This document shows positions 1-8,200 of a DNA stretch of 26,457 bases, one piece after another. The first letter of the stretch is position 1, and each line of letters opens with the position of its first letter. The position numbers were made by a program, and so were the translations under genes. Origin of the DNA: JBDKUD01 sp050943315 (GTDB taxonomy: Bacteria > Bacillota > Syntrophomonadia > Syntrophomonadales > Syntrophomonadaceae); contig JBMNOY010000029.1 in NCBI GenBank assembly GCA_050943315.1, positions 1 to 26,457 on the forward strand, given 5' to 3'. The notes below the pieces were generated by a model, which was not told the DNA's origin, searched no databases, and was given only the letters and a program-made list of their open reading frames with translations.

Positions 1-122
1 CTTTCTGGTTTTGTTTGGTTTTGGGCGATTAAACAATAACACAGAATGAGCATACTTTTTCATTTTTTTATATATTTTTTTAATACCAACATCAAAAAGC
101 CATCGCGCTAGCGATTTCGTTC

Positions 123-190
123 TTCTTGCGTGCATATTCAGCTATAAAAATAAATTGCCTGGCAGGTAAACGCGGCTATGCACGCAAGAA
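123..190. repeat. REP-like inverted repeat with GGGGACGGTTCTT core
   Basis: A perfect 14-base inverted repeat: TTCTTGCGTGCATA at 123-136 and its reverse complement at 177-190, with a 40-base spacer. The right arm runs into AAGAACCGTCCCC (186-198), whose complement GGGGACGGTTCTT is a word I associate with REP-type repeats linked to IS200-like (Y1) transposases in Firmicutes. That association is from memory; no transposase lies here. The hairpin is seen directly; calling it a REP element is inference. Confidence 0.5.
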
Positions 191-400
191 CCGTCCCCGC
201 TTGCGTGAAGTGATATTGTTCCGGCAGGCTTTGCTCACTTCCTCCACGACTATAGCCTTCAAAGTATCCGGGTCTGCCTGTACCCGGGCATTCACTGTCA
301 GCTTCGCTTCTTTTCCCGCTCCGGCTAATTCACGGATACTCTGGGAATTTTTTTGGCTGGTTATGTTGCCGATGGCAAAGCGGTTACTGCGTTCGGTCAT
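176..400 (-). CDS. Small hypothetical protein, possibly truncated by a repeat
   Basis: A 74-codon minus-strand ORF starting at ATG 398-400 and stopping at 176-178. The first 60 or so residues look protein-like, with a helical stretch KAIVVEEVSKACRNN near residues 48-62. The last codons (RGRFLRA) are encoded by the GGGGACGGTTCTT repeat, so the C-terminus may be fortuitous and the gene truncated. No good ribosome binding site precedes the ATG. I do not recognise a family. The + strand ORF covering the same bases reads less like a protein. It is either a remnant or a chance ORF. Confidence 0.28.
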   Translation of the reverse strand: MTERSNRFAIGNITSQKNSQSIRELAGAGKEAKLTVNARVQADPDTLKAIVVEEVSKACRNNITSRKRGRFLRA

Positions 401-609
401 GTAAAAGCTATTTATTGAAGCTAAACCATTAGTAATAAACCGTTTACCATCAGGCCGGTTCTAACTGAGCTCATAGTCAGATACTGTTGCACTTTTTCTA
501 TGTGTGTGTTCTAAAATATTTGATCAAAATTTTCCTACAACAAAAAAGGAAATATACGATTTCATATAGAAATATGCAGTAAAAATATTTTATGGAATCT
601 ATAGTATAA

Positions 610-628
610 CCTATAGTTATATTATAGG
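610..628. promoter_or_regulatory. Short inverted repeat upstream of yedE
   Basis: CCTATA (610-615) is mirrored by TATAGG (623-628), just before the AAGGAGG ribosome binding site (635-641) of the transporter gene. The position would suit an operator or a leader hairpin. The DNA here is very AT-rich, so chance is a real alternative. No convincing promoter hexamer pair was found in 401-645, which otherwise shows nothing. Confidence 0.22.
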
Positions 629-645
629 CCTGATAAGGAGGTAAT

Positions 646-1719
646 ATGGTGGATGGTCGCAAGTGGTTTATTCTTCTTACCGGTCTGATCATTGGCGCAA
701 TTGCAGCGGTTTTGGTTAAACTAGGTAATCCGGGCAACATGGGGTTCTGTTTAGCTTGTTTTGAGCGGGATATTGCAGGAGCACTGGGGTTACATCGTGC
801 AGGTATTGTACAGTACATGCGTCCGGAAATTATCGGCCTTATCATTGGGTCATTACTTACATCACTTTTTGCCGGAGAATTTAAAACCAGGGGAGGTTCG
901 GCAACCTTTGTTCGTTTTATTATGGGTATGTTTATGATGATAGGCGCTCTAGTGTTTCTCGGTTGCCCATTACGAGATATTCTGCGTATGGCAGGCGGGG
1001 ACTATAATGCAGTAGTAGGTTTGCTAGGTTTTATATGCGGCGTTGGCGCTGGTGTGTGGTTCTTGAAAAAAGGCTTTAATCTGGGTAAGTCCGAGTATGC
1101 TCCCAATCAGGTGGGAGGAGTTATTTTACCTTTGATATTTGTCTTCTTCCTCTTCTTATTGTTAAAAGGCACCATATTTAACCCGGAAGCAGGCGGGCCT
1201 TTATTCTTTAGTAAAGAAGGACCCGGTTCAATGGCAGCACCAATTATTATAAGTCTTATTGCTGGAATAGTAGTGGGATTCCTGGTCCAGCGTACCAGGT
1301 TATGTTTAAGCGGGGGAATTAGAGATTTTATAATTACCAAAGATACTTATCTATTACTAGGATTTGCTGGCATTTTTATAGGTGCATTAGGATTAAACAT
1401 TTATTTTGGTTTCTTCAAACCTGGATTTGCTGATCAGCCAATAGCTCATACTATGCAATTATGGAACTTCTTAGGCCTTTTCCTGGTAGGTTTAACAGCT
1501 ACCCTTCTTGGAGGATGTCCCTTACGCCAGCTTATTTTGTCTGGGGAAGGTGATACAGATGCAGCTGCGGTTGTAGTGGGAATGATAGTAGGGGCAGCAT
1601 TTTGCCATAATTTTATGCTGGCTGCCAGCCCCTTAGGTGTAGGTACTTATGGTCAGATAGCCTGCGTAGTTGGAATTATTGTTATGGCCATAATTGGTTG
1701 GACCTTCCGGGAAGAATAG
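646..1719 (+). CDS. yedE: YedE/YeeE-family membrane transporter, selenium-metabolism type
   Basis: A 357-residue polytopic membrane protein with about nine or ten hydrophobic helices, formed from two related halves. Each half carries a GCPLR motif: one near residue 107 (GCPLRDILRMAGGD) and one near residue 291 (GCPLRQLILSGEGD). There is also an RLCLSGG motif near residue 218. These conserved cysteines are typical of YeeE/YedE proteins, which move sulfur compounds such as thiosulfate; the N-terminal NPGNMGFCLACFERD region is what I recall from the YedE subfamily annotated for selenium metabolism. The start has an AAGGAGG site five bases away. The next gene, a TusA-like carrier, begins six bases after the stop, the usual pairing for this family. 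Substrate (sulfur versus selenium) cannot be decided from sequence, and no selD or selenoprotein gene is in the window. Confidence 0.85.
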   Translation: MVDGRKWFILLTGLIIGAIAAVLVKLGNPGNMGFCLACFERDIAGALGLHRAGIVQYMRPEIIGLIIGSLLTSLFAGEFKTRGGSATFVRFIMGMFMMIGALVFLGCPLRDILRMAGGDYNAVVGLLGFICGVGAGVWFLKKGFNLGKSEYAPNQVGGVILPLIFVFFLFLLLKGTIFNPEAGGPLFFSKEGPGSMAAPIIISLIAGIVVGFLVQRTRLCLSGGIRDFIITKDTYLLLGFAGIFIGALGLNIYFGFFKPGFADQPIAHTMQLWNFLGLFLVGLTATLLGGCPLRQLILSGEGDTDAAAVVVGMIVGAAFCHNFMLAASPLGVGTYGQIACVVGIIVMAIIGWTFREE

Positions 1720-1725
1720 GGGGGA

Positions 1726-1941
1726 ATGATAATGGATATGGTAGATGTTCGGGGACTTAGTTGTCCGTTGCCGGTTATAAAGACCAAGAAGTTAATCGAC
1801 CAAGGGATAAATAGTTTATTAGTGGTAGGTACAAGCCAGGTATCAAAAGAAAATGTTAGCAAATTGGCTATTTCTCATGGTTATAAGATTACTATGAAGG
1901 TAGATAAAAAAGACTCCTGGGAAATGCAACTGGATAAATAA
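1726..1941 (+). CDS. TusA/SirA-like sulfur carrier protein
   Basis: A 71-residue protein of TusA-family size. The signature near the N-terminus, RGLSCPLPVIKTKK, contains the CPxP motif whose cysteine carries the persulfide (or a selenium adduct in YedF-type proteins). It is cytoplasmic and probably accepts sulfur or selenium from the upstream transporter. There are two in-frame ATGs, at 1726 and 1732; the AGGGGGG just upstream sits closer to normal spacing for 1732, so the true start may be the second. The pair ends at the strong terminator at 1961. It is shorter than full YedF, which has an extra C-terminal domain, so it is a stand-alone carrier. Confidence 0.85.
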   Translation: MIMDMVDVRGLSCPLPVIKTKKLIDQGINSLLVVGTSQVSKENVSKLAISHGYKITMKVDKKDSWEMQLDK

Positions 1942-1960
1942 CTCTTACTATGGTTCTACC

Positions 1961-1993
1961 AAAGACCTCAGGATATATATCCTGAGGTCTTTT
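1961..1993 (+). terminator. Rho-independent terminator of yedE-tusA
   Basis: A perfect 32-base palindrome at 1961-1992 (arms AAAGACCTCAGGATA and its complement) ending in a run of T. It is a textbook intrinsic terminator, and because the stem begins with A and ends with T it could work on both strands. Confidence 0.9.
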
Positions 1994-1995
1994 AC

Positions 1996-2098
1996 GTGTG
2001 CCCGGCATGGGCGCAGTCTAATGGGTGAAGGTCCCTCGTGCGGGTTGATAGTGGAAGCACATAGCCAAGGGCAAGGGTGTCCATCGCGAGGTGGAATC
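1996..2098 (+). mobile_element. Group IIC intron 5' fragment (degenerate)
   Basis: The sequence opens with GTGTGCCCGGCATGGG and continues through GCAGTCTA, GGGTGAAGGTCCC, GCAAGGGTGTCC and GGTGGAATC. In order and spacing these match the 5' end of bacterial group IIC introns, such as the Oceanobacillus iheyensis intron as I remember it. It begins three bases after the terminator palindrome, which is the known target preference of class C introns. Similarity fades after 2098. No reverse-transcriptase reading frame and no domain V-like hairpin occur before the next gene at 2273, so this is a 5'-only remnant. Bases 2099-2272 hold nothing else I can identify apart from the ribosome binding site of the next gene. 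Confidence 0.8.
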
Positions 2099-2272
2099 AA
2101 GTAAAGAGAAACAAAGACGTGGGTGGAATCGATAGAATGCGATTGTCTTCTGTAGTAGGCTCCAGCCTTTTGTATTTTTTGGACAATCTAAAGGATTTTT
2201 GGGTTTATAGGGAGAATAGATGCAGAATGAGTAATTCATGACAAGGGTTTTTACGAAGAAAGGAGTGTAGTA

Positions 2273-5200
2273 ATGAAAAAAACATTAGCCGTATTGTTTT
2301 TGTGCTTAGGGTTTTTATTATGTATATCAGCTGTTGCTGCAACTGATATAACTGATACCAACGGACATTGGGCCCAAGTACATATCGAGAAATGGATAAA
2401 CGATGGATTAATTGCCGGTTATCCAGATGGACAGTTTAAGCCAGATAACTCAATAACCAGGGCGGAGTTTGTTTCCCTGGTTAATCGTGCTTTTAAGATC
2501 AAAAATAATGACTCAACAGGTAATTTTAACGATGTAGAGTCTGCAGACTGGTTTTACGATGATGTCATATCTGCCCAGGCTGCCGGTTACATTTCTGGTT
2601 ATCCGGATGGTACTTTTAAACCGAATAACCCGGTTACCCGCCAGGAAGCTGCGGTTATGATAAATAGGTTACTAGGACTGGAAACAGCAGCAGGGGATGA
2701 TGTTGAGCTATTTCGTGATAACACTAGTTTTGCATCATGGGCTAGGCCAAGTATTGAAAGAGTTGCAGCCCGTGGTATAATGAGCGGATTTCCCGATAAA
2801 ACTTTTGGACCTCTAAAAAATATAACCCGCGCGGAGACAGTAGTCACTCTGGATAACGCCCTCGCCTATTCGCAGGAAGGATCGTCAGAAATAAATGGAA
2901 TGGTGAGGATAGACAATCAGCCGGTAGGGGCAGTAACTGTAAAGATCTTTGCAAAGGATTCACCAGAATTACTCAAAGAAATTATAACTGGTCAGGATGG
3001 AACTTTTTCCTTTTCTCTACCTGATGGAAAGTATGAGATAACCGCATTAAAGGGTAAAAATGTTGGTTATAAAGAAATAACTGTCATTGAAGGTAATGCA
3101 CCTGGGGATCAGGTGATAGTCTTATCTGAAGGGGCACAGGTTAGCGGTAAACTTGTGGATAATCAGGGAAAACCTCTGGCTAATGTTCCGCTGGTTTTTT
3201 GGACCAATCCCAGTTTTGCAGGAAGAACTGACAATAATGGTACTTTTTCAGTTGTGTTACCTATTTGGGGTAATAACGGACAACTATTATCCTATTCTGC
3301 TGTTTATATATATGAAGGTACCCGTACGACCTTTATGACTAATCAGCAGTTTAATGGTGATACTAACCTGGGTCAAATACATACAAATATCCCCAGGGAT
3401 ACTAACTCGGGCGGAGGAGGCGGTGGGCCGTCTCGGGACACTACCCCCCCAGTTTGGTCAACGGCATACCCTAAAGCTGATGACTTAAGCAGTGATGGGT
3501 TTAAATTATATTTCAAGACCAATGAGAATGGCAAAGTATATTATGTAGTTTTGGCTGATGCAGCAGCTGCCCCCAGTGCAGCCGAGGTTAAGAATGGTAC
3601 CGGCAGCGGCGGTGCAGCAGTTATAGCCAAGGGACAACAAAATCTTCAAGCTGGCACAGAAATCAGTGCTGCCATCACCGGGCTAGCGGCTGATACAGCT
3701 TATGATATTTACGTGGTTGCCGAGGATACTGTGCCCAACTTACAGGCCGCTCCGGTGAAGCTGGAGATAACTACCAGGGCATTGGATCCTGGCGATATTA
3801 CCCCACCGGTTTGGTCACCGGGATACCCTAAAGCTGATGACTTAAGCAGTGATTGGTTTAAATTATATTTCAAGGCCAATGAGAATGGCAAAGTATATTA
3901 TGTAGTTTTGACTGATGCAGCAGCTGCCCCCAGTGCAGCCGAGGTTAAGAATGGTACCGGCAACGGTGGTGCGGCAGTTATAACTAAGGGACAACAAAAT
4001 CTACAAGCTGACACAGAAATCAGTACCACCGTCGCTGGGCTAGACGCTGATACGGCTTATGATATTTACGTGGTTGCCGAGGATACTGTGCTCAACTTAC
4101 AGGCCGTTCCGGCGAAGCTGGATGTAGCTACAATAGCATTGTCAGATAATTTACCACCAGTCCTTAATAGTGCATCAATCAATGGCAGTACACTCGTACT
4201 GGTATTTAATGAAACCCTAAACCCTATATCGGTACCCCAAAGTTCTGATTTCAATGTGGAAATTAACAATGTTGCTGCAGAGATTACCGATGTATCTATT
4301 ACCGGCGTTCAGATCATCATCAATCTGGCAGTAGCAGCCGTGCATGGAGATACAGCTACTATAAGTTATAACGGGAATTCTATCCAGGATAAAGCGGGAA
4401 ATGCTGCAAAAGCTTTCAGCAATCCAATTACTAATAATACAGGTTTATTAGTGGCTCCGCCTAATGATCCTACGGTAGTAACTTCCTTTTTAGATTCTAC
4501 AGCTTTTTTGTATTCTGGTGACAGCCCGGTACAAACCAACTTAGCACCCGATACAGTTGAAGAAAATAGAGTTGCAGTACTCCGTGGAAGAGTCTTAAGC
4601 CGTGATAATACACCTTTATCGGGTGTAAAAATTACCGTGGTAAATCATGACGAATTCGGCGAAACATTTAGTCGTGAGGATGGTTTTTTCGATATGGCAG
4701 TAAATGGCGGCGGGAATCTAACCCTACGCTACGAAAAAAAAGGCTACATTACTGCCCAGCGTCAGGAAAACGTCCCCTGGCAGAATTTCACTTGCTTTCC
4801 TGATGTAGTTCTTATTCCTTATGATACCAAAGAAAATAAAGTAACTTTAACTAAAGAAAGCCCAATCCAAGTTGCTCAGGGCAGTCAGGTCGAGGACGCC
4901 GACGGCAAACGTCAGGCCACCCTTATTATCCCTGCCGGTGTAACCGCTCAGAAGGAAGACGGCTCGCCGATCAGCAACCTGACCATAAGAGCGACGGAGT
5001 ATACGGTAGGTGATAATGGACCACAGGCTATGCCAGCTGAACTACCTCCCAATGTTGGTTACACCTACTGTATAGAATACAGTGCCGACGAAGCTGAAAA
5101 TGTCAGATTCAGTGAGCCAATCTTTCATTACGTTGAAAACTTTATCGGCGCACCTGTGGGGGGCATTGTTCCCATGGGTTATTACGATTATGATAAGGCC

Positions 5201-8200
5201 GCCTGGATCCCCTCTGAAAATGGCCGGGTTATTAAAATTACTGGCATTAATGAAGGCATGGCTGAGTTGGATACAGTTGGCAGTCAAGTGGGTGTCGAAC
5301 CGCTCAATATAACCGATGAAGAAAAAAGAAAGTTAGCCGAATTATACGGAGATAAAGTAGGTGTTGAACTATGGCGCGTACCTATTACCCATTTTACCCC
5401 CTGGGATTGCAACTGGCCTTACGGACCGCCAGAAGGGGTTAAACCTCCTAATTTACCAAAGCCAAAGGTAAATGATATATTTGACCCCTGTACGGGAAGG
5501 GGTTCTATTATCGAGTATCAAACTCAGGTATTGGGTGAGACAGCCAAGGTATACGGTACTCCTTTTACCCTAAATTATTCGAGCAGCAGAGTAGAAGGCA
5601 ATAAATATATCCGTACTCTTGCAATACCGATTAGTACATCAAGTGATCTTCATAAAGACCTTAAACGAATTGACCTCGAAATTAGCGTTGCTGGCCAATT
5701 TATTACTAAATCTTTTCCGGCAAAACCAGAACAGACCTATGCATTTATTTGGGATGGTAAGGATGCCTATGGGCGATCAGTCCAGGGAGCGACCACGGCA
5801 CATATACGTATTGGTTATGTGTATCCTGCAATTTACAATAACCCCATCCCATCAGACATTAGTTTCGGGCAAAATGGGACGAGTCCAGCTGGAGGGTGGT
5901 CTTCAAATAGAGAAAATCTCGAAGTTACCATATGGCAAGAGTCAGATGCCCTGCTATCATCCTTGAATACCACTGCGACCGGACTCGGGGGTTGGTCATT
6001 AAACATACATCATTCCTACGACCCTTACACACAAATGCTTAATCTGGGAGATGGCAGCAGGAGGATGACGAGCGGCTATGGCATAAGCACAGTGGCCGGT
6101 AATGGTACACCTGGTTACAGTGGTGATAATGGACCCGCGACAGAGGCGGAACTATATGAGCCAGGAAATGTAGCCGTTGGCCCTGATGGCTGCATTTATA
6201 TTGCTGATCAAGTAAAACATCGCATTCGCCGGGTAGATAGGGATGGCATTATCACTACCATAGCTGGTACTGGAGTTTCCGGTTTTAGTGGTGATGGCGG
6301 TCCGGCCTATTTGGCACAAATGGATGAGCCCTGGGGAATTGCTGTAGCTCCGGATAATAGTATTTATTTTGCGGATCACACTAATCATCGTATCCGTCGG
6401 GTAGATACAAATGGTATCATAACTACCGTGGTTGGTCCCGGTGATCCTAGAAAAAGCGATGACGGCTTATCTGCCTTGGAAGCATTTATTTATCGACCCA
6501 TGGGAATAGCCTTAGGAGCAGATGGCAGCCTTTTTATTTCTGATATGACTGAGCGTATCCTAAGGGTAGGTCCTGATGGCATAGTTACAACTTTGGCAGG
6601 CAAAAATGGCTACTATGGATATAGTGGCGATGGTGGTCCGGCTCGGGAAGCATTATTGAATACTCCACAAGGATTAGCTGTTGGTAAAGATGGCAGTTTG
6701 TATGTTGCTGATATGCAAAATAACTGTATTCGCAAGATAGGAATAGACGGTATTATTACTACCGTGGCCGGTAATGGTATATCAGGTTTTAGCGGTGACG
6801 GAGGCCCGGCCAACGAGGCTCAGCTCAGCTATCCTCGGGGTATTGCCATAGACTTTGTTGATGGCAGCCTTTATATTGCCGATGCTGGAAATAACCGTAT
6901 CCGGCGGATAGGTACAGATGGGATAATTACCACGGTAGTTGGGAACGGTGTAACAGATGCTGAAGGTTTTGGAGGATATAGTGGTGACGGAGAATCACCC
7001 CTTTTAGCACAGCTTAATAACCCAACTGATGTGGCAATAGGCCCGGGCGGCAACTATTATATCGCTGATGAACTAAATCGCCGTATTAGACAGGTAGGAC
7101 AGCCTACTCCCGGTATAATCACCGGCGGTGTGGTAATTCCAGCCCAGGACGGCACGGAACTATACATTTTTGATGAATCCGGTCGGCATCTGCGTTCAAT
7201 TAATGCTTTGACCGGCAATGATATTTTCAATTTTAGCTATGATGAACAGGGTCGTTTGATTGAAGTTGAGGATGCCTTTGGCAATATTACCAGCATCCAA
7301 AGGGATGCAGAGGGCAATCCCACAGCCATTATTGCCCCTGGCGGCCAAACAACTTATCTGGAAGTTAACGAAAACGGCTACTTATCCAGTATTGCCTGTC
7401 CGTTGCTGAAAAAGACAGACCTGGAATATACCGAGGACGGACTTCTCACTAAATTTATCGATCATAAAGATAACGTACACAGTTTCACCTATGATGAACT
7501 TGGTCGGCTAATAAAAGACGAAGATCCTGCCGGTGGGTATACGGAACTGTCTCGCTCCGAACTCGGAAATGGATTCAATGTTGAAGTAAAAACTGCCCAG
7601 GGGCGTATTTCCAACTATAAAGTGGAATATCTTTCTAATGCCGATATACGGCGGGTAAATACTGACCCATTAGGTGGCATAACCGAAACTTTAATCAAAG
7701 CTGATGGAACCAGTGAAATCACCTATCCTGATGGTACAAAAGTAACTATGGTTCAAGGTCCTGATCCGCGTCCAGGATTGGGTATTATGGCACCTATTAC
7801 CCGGAAGGTTACTGTCACTACCCCGGAAGGATTAACATCAACCGTTACCCGGGAACGTATGATAGAACCGGCTGATACCTTTGATCTTTTCAGCATAAGC
7901 AAAATAACTGATATTATAAACGCTAATGGTAAAGAATACAGGTTAACTTATGATATCAGTACTAACGATGAGGACAAAACGGTAACAATAACTGACGTTA
8001 CACCTGAAAAGAGAGTTGCTATAAATATTCTAGACCAGTACGGCCGTCTTACTGAAGAAACCATTGGTACTTTGGCCGGTGAAACGGTTGTCAGTCTGGA
8101 ACCAATTAAGTACAGTTATGATGAAAAAGGACGTTTGACTGATGTAGAGCAGAAGGATCAACACATAATCTATACTTATGATGATATGAACCGGATTACT

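Noticed and set aside
498..845. Minus-strand ORF of 115 codons opposite the start of yedE
   Set aside because: It is antisense to a clear membrane-protein gene and its 3' half is low-complexity AT-rich sequence; no ribosome site or family.
6080..7110. Regularly spaced repeats such as GGTGATGGCGGTCCGGC that could suggest a repeat array
   Set aside because: They are codons of the six NHL repeats in the giant gene, vary in sequence and spacing, and lie in an unbroken reading frame; not a CRISPR array.
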